From: QQUD01 sp039029915 | GTDB lineage: Bacteria > Chloroflexota > Anaerolineae > Promineifilales > Promineifilaceae | Assembly (NCBI GenBank): GCA_039029915.1 | Contig: JBCCFD010000031.1 | Coordinates: 1 to 31,767, forward strand | Direction: 5' to 3' | DNA length: 31,767 nucleotides | In this document: piece after piece, positions 7,592 through 14,894 of the stretch | Position numbering within the stretch: position 1 is the stretch's first letter | How the letters are laid out: every line of letters starts with the position of its first letter | Notes under the pieces: generated by a model | Databases searched by the model: none | What the model saw: the letters and a program-made list of their open reading frames with translations, nothing else | Told to the model about the DNA's origin: nothing | Made by a program: the position numbers and the translations under genes

Positions 7592-7704
7592 GGATTGGGG
7601 CATAGGGTTTGGGGATTGGAGCCTAGGGATTGGGGATCAATGTACGCTAGTCAGCTATAACCAATAACCAATCAATAAATCCCCAATCAACAAATCAACC
7701 AATT
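7592..7704. repeat. Heptanucleotide (GGATTGG)n STRR-like intergenic repeat
   Basis: Immediately after the TAA of the small Cys protein, 7592-7640 reads as seven in-register heptamers: GGATTGG, GGCATAG, GGTTTGG, GGATTGG, AGCCTAG, GGATTGG, GGATCAA. This is the reverse complement of the CCCCAAT unit found before the phosphodiesterase. The right part (7661-7695) is C/A-rich with CCAATAACCAATC and ATCCCCAATC, so the two sides could pair. It ends about 10 nt before the epimerase ATG. Confidence 0.8.
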
Positions 7705-8679
7705 ATGAAAAAAATAATCATCACAGGCGCCACAGGGTTTGTTGGTGGGGCACTTGCTAAGCATTTTGCAGGAGCAGGATGGGATGTTACGGGCGTGAAA
7801 CGGCCGTCTTCTACGCAACCTGCTGATTTAGAAATAAGCTGGGTCGATGGGGATGTCACGGAGGCTAGTCGTTTATCAGGCATATTCCATGAGGCGGATT
7901 TCGTTATTCATGCGGCTGGTATGCTGGGTGAAGCCGGTATTCCTGAATCAGCTTACCAGCAGTTACATGTTGATGGCACCAAAAATGTGCTCAATGCCAT
8001 CGAAAAACAAGCGCCAAACGCTCGCATTTTATATGTGAGCAGCCCGGGCGTGTTGGGGCCTATTGACGGCTCTCCCGCTGATGAAACCACTCCCCTTGCC
8101 CCAAGTAATCCTTATGAACGCAGTAAAGCGAAAGCTGAAGCGCTGGTTCGCGAATATGCTGGCCAAGGTTTGGATATTGTCATTGCTCGCCCAGAATTTA
8201 TTTACGGGCCGCATGATGCGCACGTTTTGGGACTGTTTTCGGCCATACAGCGAGGCCTCTTTTTTTATATTGGAAACGGCCGTTCAACCTGTCATCCTAC
8301 CTTTATTGACGATGCTGTGCGTGGAATGGCCTTGTGTCTTGAAAAAGGGCAGTCAGGGGAGATTTATCATATCACAGGGCCTACCCAAGTTACGTTTAAA
8401 GAACTCGGCGAAACAATAGCGAATGCGGTTGATGTTCATCATCCTTGGATCCGTATTCCAAAACCTATCGCCATGATAGGCGCCTGGTGTTTGGAGCTTC
8501 TAGGTAGTTTACTCGGTCGGACGCCCCCGTTGAGCCGAACGGGCGTCGCTTTTTTTAGTGAAAATCGGGCCTTTAGCTGGCAGAAAGCGCGAGCATTGTT
8601 AGAATACACGCCGCAAAACGATTTGGCGACTGGGGTTCAAAAAACGGTGACCTGGTATCGTCAACAAGGATGGCTTTGA
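7705..8679 (+). CDS. NAD-dependent epimerase/dehydratase family protein (extended SDR)
   Basis: This 324-residue protein is an extended short-chain dehydrogenase/reductase. The Rossmann motif GATGFVGG lies at residues 8-15, and the catalytic YxxxK is Y137-E-R-S-K141, preceded by an SSPGVLG strand (112-118). Residues ~165-175 carry a substrate-loop pattern (ARPEFIYGP). A hydrophobic segment at ~255-275 is typical of the 3-beta-hydroxysteroid dehydrogenase-like branch and might associate with the membrane. The substrate is probably a sugar nucleotide or lipid-linked sugar, given the neighbours, but a sterol-like or isoprenoid substrate cannot be excluded. There is no Shine-Dalgarno before the ATG. 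The methyltransferase gene starts 3 nt after the stop, so the two are co-transcribed. Confidence 0.87.
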   Translation: MKKIIITGATGFVGGALAKHFAGAGWDVTGVKRPSSTQPADLEISWVDGDVTEASRLSGIFHEADFVIHAAGMLGEAGIPESAYQQLHVDGTKNVLNAIEKQAPNARILYVSSPGVLGPIDGSPADETTPLAPSNPYERSKAKAEALVREYAGQGLDIVIARPEFIYGPHDAHVLGLFSAIQRGLFFYIGNGRSTCHPTFIDDAVRGMALCLEKGQSGEIYHITGPTQVTFKELGETIANAVDVHHPWIRIPKPIAMIGAWCLELLGSLLGRTPPLSRTGVAFFSENRAFSWQKARALLEYTPQNDLATGVQKTVTWYRQQGWL

Positions 8680-8682
8680 TTC

Positions 8683-9441
8683 ATGCTTCAATCAGTTTCG
8701 ATAAAATCGCTTTATGTGCCCGCCTTAGCAGAAGGCGAAGGCGTCGGGACCGCCTATGAATATTTTGCTAAACGGCTTGTTTTAAAAGGCTGGCTTAAGC
8801 ACTTCTCTCAAAAACCCCGTTCGATTTTGATGGCGGGATGCCCAGAAAAATATGGCTCAAATTTAGATACCGTTTTATTAGCGGCTGAGTTAGGGGCTAC
8901 CCTGACGATTATTGATGAACGGCCTGAGGCGCTGGAAAAAGCGAAAGCTGGATTAAAAGCCGCACAGGCTGAAAATTGGTTATCTCGATTTGAAGCGACG
9001 TATACGGCCGTAAATGACCTCACCGATTTAGCCGCCCTAAACGCTCATTTTGATCTTGTCGTGGTCTCTGAGGTTTTGCAACGCCTTGCTCCTCCAAATC
9101 GGTCAGCCTATATTGAAGAGCTACAGCGCATTGGAACGGCCGTTGCCCTTTTCACACCAAACGGGGATAACGCCGCGCATACAAATTTGAGCGGGCTAGC
9201 TGGTCTTACGCTTGATGAACTCAATCAGCTTGTACCAAAATGGCAAACCGGATATATTGACATGCCTCCCTTTCCACCAGGCATTGTGCGCACGGAAGAG
9301 CAAAGGGAGCAAGCAACAACGGGTACCTTTGAAAATATCGCTATGTGGGGCTTAGCTTATTATGCCAGATGTGAATTTTTGATCCCAACTGTTGTTCGAA
9401 GGAAACAATCCCATATCGTTTACGCACTTTCACCATTTTGA
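8683..9441 (+). CDS. Class I SAM-dependent methyltransferase-like protein
   Basis: A 252-residue protein with a Rossmann-like methyltransferase core. SILMAGCPEKYGSN (47-60) stands in for the glycine-rich SAM motif, with Cys-Pro-Glu in place of the usual Gly-x-Gly. TIIDERPEALEKA (75-87) provides the acidic residue expected to bind ribose, and FDLVVVSEVLQRL (124-136) is motif IV/post-II. The altered motif I makes enzymatic activity likely but not certain. It begins 3 nt after the epimerase stop and shares its transcript. The substrate is unknown; methylation of a sugar or glycolipid fits the locus. A strong hairpin follows the stop. Confidence 0.7.
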   Translation: MLQSVSIKSLYVPALAEGEGVGTAYEYFAKRLVLKGWLKHFSQKPRSILMAGCPEKYGSNLDTVLLAAELGATLTIIDERPEALEKAKAGLKAAQAENWLSRFEATYTAVNDLTDLAALNAHFDLVVVSEVLQRLAPPNRSAYIEELQRIGTAVALFTPNGDNAAHTNLSGLAGLTLDELNQLVPKWQTGYIDMPPFPPGIVRTEEQREQATTGTFENIAMWGLAYYARCEFLIPTVVRRKQSHIVYALSPF

Positions 9442-9444
9442 CCG

Positions 9445-9466
9445 TTGCCTTTGATTTCAAAGGCAA
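9445..9466 (+). terminator. Perfect 10-bp hairpin after the methyltransferase gene
   Basis: TTGCCTTTGA (9445-9454) pairs exactly with TCAAAGGCAA (9457-9466) across 2 nt. It lies 3 nt after the TGA stop. No U-tract follows, so it may act as an mRNA 3'-end stabiliser or a factor-dependent terminator. Confidence 0.5.
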
Positions 9467-9555
9467 GCTCAAGCCCATTGAAAATTTTACAACTGAAACT
9501 TTGGATATACGGAAAGTTATTGTTGACCTTCAAATCAACTGACCTTCTGCCGTTT

Positions 9556-9668
9556 TGTAAATCTCAAAAAATATCTTGAAATAAAACAGGGTAGAAATAT
9601 AAGATTTGCTTGGTGAAAACCGAAATTCCAGCTATTTCTTTTTCAAGTTACTTTCTGGTTTTCACAAA
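9556..9668. repeat. Dispersed intergenic hairpin repeat, copy 2
   Basis: GTGAAAACC (9613-9621) pairs perfectly with GGTTTTCAC (9657-9665). Upstream, TTGAAATAAAACAG (9576-9589) is identical to copy 4 (29845-29858). The interior TTTTTCAAG block is shared with the other copies. Confidence 0.75.
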
Positions 9669-9774
9669 AATCTAGACAAGAAACGCTTTGTATGTCACAT
9701 CTATCCTAGAAAATTGCAGGAGCAATTTGTGATTTACTAAAGCTTCATAAATTAATAAAAAGAGGGATACGTAA

Positions 9775-10749
9775 ATGCCAAAAGCACTTATTACAGGAAT
9801 TACCGGTCAGGATGGATCTTATTTGGCCGAATTCTTATTAGAAAAAGGATATGATGTTGTGGGAATGGTCCGTCGTACCAGTACCATCAACTTTCATAGA
9901 ATTGCTCATATTCAAAACAAATTAACAATTGTTAATGGTGATCTGTTAGACGGGGTCTCATTGATCCATATGCTGGAGGAACACAAACCCGATGAGGTGT
10001 ATAACTTAGCGGCCCAATCATTTGTGCCAACCTCTTGGAATCAACCCGTTTTTACAGGTGAAGCAACCGCTTTAGGTGTGACGCGAATTTTGGATGCTAT
10101 TCGCATTGCGAACCCCAAAATTCGCTTCTATCAAGCTAGCTCCAGCGAAATGTTTGGCAAAGTGCAAGCTGTTCCCCAAACAGAAACAACGCCATTTTAT
10201 CCCAGAAGCCCATACGGGGTTGCAAAGGTATACGGCCACTGGATCACGATAAATTATCGCGAGAGCTATGATCTACACGCTACCTCTGGTATTTTGTTTA
10301 ATCATGAGTCTCCACGCCGAGGTTTAGAATTTGTGACTCGTAAGATAACCCATCATGTTGCCAAAATAAAATTAGGCATGACCAATGAATTGCGACTAGG
10401 AAATTTAGAAGCCCGCCGAGATTGGGGCTTTGCAGGTGATTATATTAAGGCGATGTGGCTCATGCTTCAGCAAGATATCGCAGATGACTTTGTCATTGCC
10501 ACGGGCGAAACTCACTCAGTGGAAGAGTTTGTTCGTATTGCCTTTGAGCATGTCGATTTAGACTGGAAGGAATTTGTTGTTCAAGATGAACGTTTTTATC
10601 GTCCTGCCGAAGTGGATTTGCTTGTGGGCGATCCTTCAAAAGCGGGACGAGATTTAGGTTGGGAGCCAGCAGTCTCCTTTAAAGAGCTTATTGAGATGAT
10701 GGTTGATGCCGACATCAAATTGCTCAAAGCAGGAGATGGTGTCTTTTAA
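9775..10749 (+). CDS. gmd: GDP-mannose 4,6-dehydratase
   Basis: This 324-residue enzyme converts GDP-D-mannose to GDP-4-keto-6-deoxy-D-mannose, the branch point for GDP-fucose, GDP-rhamnose and related deoxyhexoses. The NADP-binding start GITGQDGSYLAEFLLEKGYDV (8-28) is near-diagnostic. RRTSTINFHRI (33-43) matches the cofactor-contact loop. The catalytic set is present: S123/S124 and E125 in SSSEMFG, and Y147xxxK151 in SPYGVAK. FNHESPRRGLEFVTRKI near 180 is the family's substrate and oligomer region. Length is family-typical. It has its own upstream gap with a likely promoter and a GAGGG ribosome-binding site. No reductase for the 4-keto product is seen in this window; the epimerase at 7705 is a candidate only. 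The gene contains no ACGGCCGT octamer, unlike most neighbours. Confidence 0.95.
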   Translation: MPKALITGITGQDGSYLAEFLLEKGYDVVGMVRRTSTINFHRIAHIQNKLTIVNGDLLDGVSLIHMLEEHKPDEVYNLAAQSFVPTSWNQPVFTGEATALGVTRILDAIRIANPKIRFYQASSSEMFGKVQAVPQTETTPFYPRSPYGVAKVYGHWITINYRESYDLHATSGILFNHESPRRGLEFVTRKITHHVAKIKLGMTNELRLGNLEARRDWGFAGDYIKAMWLMLQQDIADDFVIATGETHSVEEFVRIAFEHVDLDWKEFVVQDERFYRPAEVDLLVGDPSKAGRDLGWEPAVSFKELIEMMVDADIKLLKAGDGVF

Positions 10750-10751
10750 AA

Positions 10752-10772
10752 AGTAGAGAGTAGAGAGTAGAG
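10752..10772. repeat. Three exact copies of heptamer AGTAGAG
   Basis: AGTAGAG is repeated three times without interruption just after the gmd stop, followed by a fourth partial unit (AGAGAAG). This is another 7-nt-period intergenic repeat like those at 1427 and 7592, but with a different unit. Confidence 0.8.
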
Positions 10773-10838
10773 AGAAGCGGAATAGTGAGGTGCTATTCTC
10801 TTTTCTTGCTTTTCTTTTCTTCCAAACAAAGGATAACT

Positions 10839-12254
10839 ATGTCTGATATTAAATTTGGAACTGACGGCTGGCGCGGTCGAATTGGGGATAACTACACGTT
10901 TGATAATGTTCGGCGCTGTACACAGGGATTCGCGACTTATATTCAGCAAGAAGGTTTGGCTGATAAAGGTGTTGTGATTGGGCATGATAAACGGTTTCAG
11001 GCTGAATTTTTTGCGGCGGCTGCGGCGGAAGTTCTGGCTGGAAACGGGATAAAGGTGTGGCTAACGGATGGGGCAACGCCTACCCCTACAATTTCCTACG
11101 CTACGGTTGATAAACAGGCTGGTGGTGCCATTAATATCACGGCAAGCCACAACCCCGCCTGGGATTGTGGCTTTAAAGTTCGTGACCCTCAAGGTGGGGC
11201 GATTCCACCAACTAATCTACAGAAAATTGAAGCAGTTATCCCAGATATTACGGCCGTTAAACGCCTAAAACTTGATGATGCCATGAGCGATGGTCTTGTA
11301 ACCAAATTTGATGCTGGCCCAGCCTATGTGGAGCAAATTAATAGACTTATTGATCTGAAACCGATTAAAGAGGCTGGCTACAATGTGCTCGTTGACTGTA
11401 TGTGGGGCAATGGGGCTGGCTGGTTTCCACGCCTGTTGGCAGGTGGCAAAACAGCCATTCATGAAGTTCACAACGAACGCAATCCGATTTATCCGCACAT
11501 GACCCGTCCCGAGCCAATCCCGCCAAATGTTGATCATGGGCTGAGCTTTGTCCAAAAAGTAGGGGCTGATGTTGCTATCATTAATGATGGTGATGCCGAT
11601 CGGGTTGGATTTGGTACGGAAAACGGTGATTTTATTGACCAACTGCGTGTTTACGGATTGGTAGGTTACTATTTCCTTGAGGTTCGCGGACAGCGTGGTC
11701 CAATCGTGAAGACCATTTCCACAACAAAAATGCTCAATAAGCTAGGCAAAATTTACAACATTCCCATTCATGAAACGGGCGTTGGGTTTAAATATATTGC
11801 ACCGAAGATGGTTGAGGTTGATGCCATGATTGGTGGCGAAGAAAGCGGTGGTTACGCTTTCCAAGGGCATGTGCCAGAACGTGACGGCATTTTAGCGGGT
11901 CTTTATTTGCTTGATCTAATGGTGCAAACAGGTAAAAAACCATCCCAGCTACTTGATCTTCTTTTTGAGAAAGTGGGAGCGCACTATTATGATCGTATTG
12001 ACTCTTATTTTGATGCTGAAAAGAAGCCTGAGATTTTAGCTAATGTTTCTGCTGCTCGCCCTGAAACGATTGGGGGCTTAAAAGTAACCGATATTGTTAC
12101 CATTGATGGGCATCAATTTATTATGGAAGATGGGGGATGGCTGCTCATTCGTTTTAGCGGCACCGAACCCGTTATCCGTGTTTATTGTGAAACAACCCAT
12201 GAATCTCGCGTTCAAGACATCTTAGCGGACGGCATGAAGATTGCGGGACTTTAG
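10839..12254 (+). CDS. Phosphomannomutase/phosphoglucomutase family protein
   Basis: This 471-residue alpha-D-phosphohexomutase interconverts hexose 1- and 6-phosphates. In this context it probably makes mannose-1-phosphate for GDP-mannose, feeding gmd just upstream. All four signature loops are present: the phosphoserine loop TASHNP (S103), the metal loop DGDADR (250-255), the sugar-specificity loop GGEESGG (332-338) and the C-terminal phosphate loop RFSGTEPVIRVY. I start at ATG 10839 because AAAGGA lies 5 nt upstream and the FGTDGWRG start is typical of the family. An in-frame GTG at 10785 would add 18 unrelated residues overlapping this site. Glucose versus mannose specificity cannot be settled, and phosphoglucosamine mutase is less likely. 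One ACGGCCGT lies at 11250. Confidence 0.9.
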   Translation: MSDIKFGTDGWRGRIGDNYTFDNVRRCTQGFATYIQQEGLADKGVVIGHDKRFQAEFFAAAAAEVLAGNGIKVWLTDGATPTPTISYATVDKQAGGAINITASHNPAWDCGFKVRDPQGGAIPPTNLQKIEAVIPDITAVKRLKLDDAMSDGLVTKFDAGPAYVEQINRLIDLKPIKEAGYNVLVDCMWGNGAGWFPRLLAGGKTAIHEVHNERNPIYPHMTRPEPIPPNVDHGLSFVQKVGADVAIINDGDADRVGFGTENGDFIDQLRVYGLVGYYFLEVRGQRGPIVKTISTTKMLNKLGKIYNIPIHETGVGFKYIAPKMVEVDAMIGGEESGGYAFQGHVPERDGILAGLYLLDLMVQTGKKPSQLLDLLFEKVGAHYYDRIDSYFDAEKKPEILANVSAARPETIGGLKVTDIVTIDGHQFIMEDGGWLLIRFSGTEPVIRVYCETTHESRVQDILADGMKIAGL

Positions 12255-12291
12255 TAACATCCTTGAAGAACCTAACCTGTACAAAAAGGTG

Positions 12292-12336
12292 AGATTCTTC
12301 GCTTCACTTAAGAATCTATTGATGGTCTGATTTTTT
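12292..12336. terminator. Terminator between convergent genes
   Basis: AGATTCTT (12292-12299) pairs with AAGAATCT (12310-12317) across a 10-nt loop, and a run of T follows at 12331-12336. It lies between the convergent phosphohexomutase and pseudokinase genes and could serve the + strand transcript. Confidence 0.5.
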
Positions 12337-12372
12337 GACTTTGCTCAGAAAGAAAATGGAAGATGAGTTAGT

Positions 12373-14277
12373 TTAGGGTGGTGGTGGTGTTTTTGTTGGT
12401 GGCTGATTATTGCCACCGCCACCGCCGCCACCACCGTTGTTACCGCCACCGCCACCGTCAGATGGTGGTGGGATCGGTGTTTCGGTTGGGGTTGCCGTGG
12501 GGATGGGTGTAGCGGTAGCAGTTGGTTCTGCAGGAATAGTAGCTGGGGTAGGCACGGCCGTTAAATCCGTATCCCCAATCGTTTCAGATATCGTTGTGGA
12601 AAGCCAACCAAAAGTGCCATCCTCTGTAATCACGTTGAGCCAAGTTCCATTTTCAATTTTTCCAATCACTGAAACGACATCCCCTTCGAATAAAAACTGA
12701 AGGACATCATAGCGGGTGCTTGGCCCAGACCGAAGACTAACCGAGCTTGCCACAACGCGCACTTCAGGTGTGATTTCAGGCGTGGCTGTAGCTGGAGGTG
12801 TGGCTGTTTGAGTTGAAGTTGGGGTTAAGGTTGGGGTGGCGGTAGCTGTTGACTCAAATATAAATGAGCGGACTTCACTCTGGGCGATAGCTGTTCGGGT
12901 AATGCTAGATAGCAAAATGACTTGCCACTCATACGCGCCTTCTTGAAAATTCAGAATGGACGCGGCTACTTGCGCTTCATATGTCGTTCCAGAATTTGAA
13001 ATACTAATATCTTCAAAGACAAATTGGTCGCCCTCAAAAGTGCCCACGACAATAAACTCTTGATTTTCATCGAGCGGTTCATTCCACTCCCAGTTAAGCC
13101 CGAATGAGCCGTTTGTTCGAATTGTTTCCCCATTTGCGGGAGCCGAAAGCGTAAGCCCCGAGGCAGTGATCGGCACCTCTGTATCAACAGGCTCAATCGT
13201 TGAGGTCGCTGTAGCCGTTGGCGGAACGGCCGTATCCGTTTCAATCGCGTCTACGATAATGCCTATTGGGGTTGGATCTTCCTCAATAATTGTTGAGCTA
13301 TTCCCATTCCTCACAAGAAGGAAACCAATAATAGTGGCAAGCAGGACAATCCCAATTGGAGCACCAACTGTCAACAAAACGCGGGGAAGCGGTGCTCGTC
13401 CGCCGAGACGATTACCAGAGTGTAAGACGAATTCTTCAGCTTGAATGGCTTCATCAATTGCTGAGAGGAAGTCTGAACTGTTTTGGAAGCGGCCTCGTGG
13501 GGAGGCTCTTAATGCTTTTTGGACAAGCCGAATCGTTTCTGGTGCTAAATCTGAGCGCAGATTCTCTAAAGCTGATTTATTGCCCCGTCGAGATAATCGT
13601 GACCCGGATGAACTGTTTTCTTGAATGACATGACCAGTAAGCACTTCAAACAAAATTACACCAAGACTATAAACATGGCTTCGGGCGTCCATGGGCTTGC
13701 CGTGAACTTGCTCAGGTGACCAATAGCGGGTGTCAAAGGTAATGTTTCCCAAAAATTGATCGTTTTCAGTTTTAGAGACCCTCGGAATACCGATGTCAAC
13801 TAAGGTGATTTTACCGTCAGATTGAAAGAGAATATTTTCTGGGTTGAGATCGTGATGAAAAATGTCCAGTCGTTCTGCTAATGAAAGTGCATCAGTAATT
13901 TGCCGCACCAATTTTAGAGCGTAGATACTGTGAACCGGATGGTCTTGATTTTTTAGCTCTTGGAACCGCTCTTTGAGGGTGATGCCTTCAATATACTCTC
14001 GAGCAAAATACGGCCGTTCATTGGGTGCAATGCCAACTTGAAAAATCTGGGCAATGTGAGGGTGATTAAGTTGAGCTACTGATTGGATCTTGGAGATAAA
14101 TCGAGAGGCATATGTTTTGTGATTCGCCAAGTTTGGGAGGAGAATTTCAACACTAACCCGATCGTTTTCATCAACATCAAAAGCTAAAAAGTGATCGGTC
14201 ACTCTCTTTTGTGACAGATGCTTTTCAAGCTTGTATTGATCGATGAGCTCGTTGAACAATATCCCAGGTTTAGACAT
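12373..14277 (-). CDS. Membrane Ser/Thr pseudokinase with extracellular SH3b domain and Gly-rich tail
   Basis: A 634-residue single-pass protein. Residues ~15-275 form a Ser/Thr kinase-like domain, but key residues are altered. The ATP-anchoring Lys of the VAIK motif is Glu (VSVE, E44), and the catalytic loop reads HHDLNPEN (141-148), with the usual Lys replaced by Asn. Asp143 and the DFG Asp (D161 in DIG) remain, so it is probably a pseudokinase or a very weak kinase. A membrane helix spans ~300-325. Outside lie a Thr/Pro stalk, a beta-sandwich-like domain (~375-470) with WEWNEPL and YEWQVIL, a second Thr/Pro stretch, an SH3b domain (~508-570; SLRSGPSTRYDVL ... GWLST) likely to bind peptidoglycan, and a Gly/Asn-rich tail ending TPPPP. 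Domain order parallels the protein at 17968-19794. No Shine-Dalgarno is seen; a 12-bp palindrome lies just upstream. Confidence 0.88.
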   Translation of the reverse strand: MSKPGILFNELIDQYKLEKHLSQKRVTDHFLAFDVDENDRVSVEILLPNLANHKTYASRFISKIQSVAQLNHPHIAQIFQVGIAPNERPYFAREYIEGITLKERFQELKNQDHPVHSIYALKLVRQITDALSLAERLDIFHHDLNPENILFQSDGKITLVDIGIPRVSKTENDQFLGNITFDTRYWSPEQVHGKPMDARSHVYSLGVILFEVLTGHVIQENSSSGSRLSRRGNKSALENLRSDLAPETIRLVQKALRASPRGRFQNSSDFLSAIDEAIQAEEFVLHSGNRLGGRAPLPRVLLTVGAPIGIVLLATIIGFLLVRNGNSSTIIEEDPTPIGIIVDAIETDTAVPPTATATSTIEPVDTEVPITASGLTLSAPANGETIRTNGSFGLNWEWNEPLDENQEFIVVGTFEGDQFVFEDISISNSGTTYEAQVAASILNFQEGAYEWQVILLSSITRTAIAQSEVRSFIFESTATATPTLTPTSTQTATPPATATPEITPEVRVVASSVSLRSGPSTRYDVLQFLFEGDVVSVIGKIENGTWLNVITEDGTFGWLSTTISETIGDTDLTAVPTPATIPAEPTATATPIPTATPTETPIPPPSDGGGGGNNGGGGGGGGNNQPPTKTPPPP

Positions 14278-14288
14278 TATTTTATTTT

Positions 14289-14300
14289 AGGGTATACCCT
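14289..14300. promoter_or_regulatory. 12-bp perfect palindrome upstream of pseudokinase
   Basis: AGGGTATACCCT is perfectly self-complementary and ends 12 nt upstream of the pseudokinase ATG on the - strand. Its position suits an operator or mRNA structure. No second copy was noticed. Confidence 0.4.
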
Positions 14301-14339
14301 CGTTTTGATACATTAATCGTAAGAATTATCAATTTCATT

Positions 14340-14550
14340 TCTTGCGAGGTTTCTTACGTTTAGTATGTTTTTATTAAAACGAATGTTTCACGTGAAAGAC
14401 GATTCGTGTTTTGACAAACTCCTTTCGTCGGAAAGTTGAATGTAAACTGTTTGTCAGAACCTCAGGTTCCATCCCTTTAGGCTATTCGGCAATCTTTATT
14501 TGACGGAACACTTGGCTAATTTAGCTCAATCTTATGTAAACCTCGCAAGA
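14340..14550. repeat. Segment bounded by 13-bp perfect inverted repeats
   Basis: TCTTGCGAGGTTT (14340-14352) is the exact inverse complement of AAACCTCGCAAGA (14538-14550). Inside lie the parS-like site, a long-range pair TGACAAAC (14412-14419)/GTTTGTCA (14449-14456) enclosing a CTTTC-GTCG-GAAAG hairpin, and GAACCT-C-AGGTTC (14457-14469). It could be a non-autonomous mobile element or a structured RNA region. No clear target-site duplication was found. Confidence 0.55.
14384..14399. other. parS-like ParB-binding site
   Basis: TGTTTCACGTGAAAGA matches the bacterial chromosomal parS consensus TGTTTCACGTGAAACA at 15 of 16 positions; only position 15 differs (G for C). The site is intergenic, as parS sites often are. 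Flanking ACGAAT and ATTCGT extend the symmetry. No parA or parB gene is in the window. Confidence 0.6.
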
Positions 14551-14622
14551 TTGTGAGATTTACTCGGTGAAAACCAATATCTTAATGAATTCTCTTTCAA
14601 GATACTTCTTGGTTTTCACAAA
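14550..14622. repeat. Dispersed intergenic hairpin repeat, copy 3
   Basis: GTGAAAACCAA (14567-14577) pairs perfectly with TTGGTTTTCAC (14609-14619), an 11-bp stem. The shared ATTTACTCGGTGA block (14558-14570) and interior CTTTCAAG tie it to copies 1, 2 and 4. Confidence 0.75.
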
Positions 14623-14769
14623 CCCTAATTTTGATTTTGATTCATTAAATGAATCTCCCCTAAATATAGTTGAAGAAGGTGCTTCTAATACAATTGAGGG
14701 AATACCATTAAGGGTTCAGAAACATTCGCATTGGTGATTACGTTTAAGAACTTGCTTTTGAACCTTTAA

Positions 14770-14818
14770 GGAGCAAAGTTTATGCCTGCTATTAAAAATA
14801 CAGGAAAAACTTTGCTCC
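14770..14818. terminator. 12-bp perfect inverted repeat downstream of DUF11 gene
   Basis: GGAGCAAAGTTT (14770-14781) pairs with AAACTTTGCTCC (14807-14818) across 25 nt. A T-rich tract follows on the + side (14820-14836), so the terminator orientation would be +, which does not fit the - strand genes. It may be a 3'-UTR structure. Confidence 0.4.
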
Positions 14819-14833
14819 ATTTCACTTTTCTCT

Positions 14834-14873
14834 TTTCAGGATAGGCATCCCTTTTGGGCCACCTATCCTGAAA
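14834..14873 (-). terminator. 12-bp perfect hairpin at the 3' end of DUF11 gene
   Basis: TTTCAGGATAGG (14834-14845) pairs with CCTATCCTGAAA (14862-14873) across a 16-nt loop. It begins 21 nt after the DUF11 gene's stop on the - strand. No U-tract is present. Confidence 0.5.
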
Positions 14874-14894
14874 TCTTCCATAAATTTATCAATT

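Larger units (their letters stand above)
9442..9774. other. 333-bp intergenic region before gmd
   Basis: Holds a hairpin directly after the methyltransferase stop (9445-9466), one copy of the dispersed hairpin repeat (9556-9668), and an AT-rich stretch (9720-9765) that probably contains the gmd promoter. GAGGG at 9763-9767 is a reasonable ribosome-binding site for gmd. No coding potential was seen. Confidence 0.6.
14278..14894. other. 617-bp structured intergenic region
   Basis: No coding potential was seen. From left to right it holds a palindrome at the pseudokinase start (14289-14300), a 211-bp segment bounded by 13-bp inverted repeats (14340-14550) containing a parS-like site and two hairpins, a copy of the dispersed repeat (14550-14622), and two long hairpins (14770-14818 and 14834-14873) just downstream of the DUF11 gene. 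The pseudokinase promoter must lie here. The amount of symmetry is exceptional for the window. Confidence 0.7.

Noticed and set aside
10785..10838. GTG start extending the phosphohexomutase by 18 residues
   Set aside because: Extra residues do not match the family, and AAAGGA lies 5 nt before the ATG at 10839.
11265..11642. - strand 125-codon frame inside the phosphohexomutase gene
   Set aside because: The + strand carries all four family motifs across the same bases, so the - frame is a shadow.
12410..12700. + strand open frame rich in Pro and Val opposite the SH3b pseudokinase
   Set aside because: It is the antisense of the Gly-rich tail and Thr/Pro codons (poly-Pro start). It has no ribosome-binding site and no domain.
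12373..14277. Active PknB-type PASTA kinase
   Set aside because: The ATP-anchoring Lys is Glu, the catalytic-loop Lys is Asn, and no PASTA repeats are present. The outer domain is SH3b.
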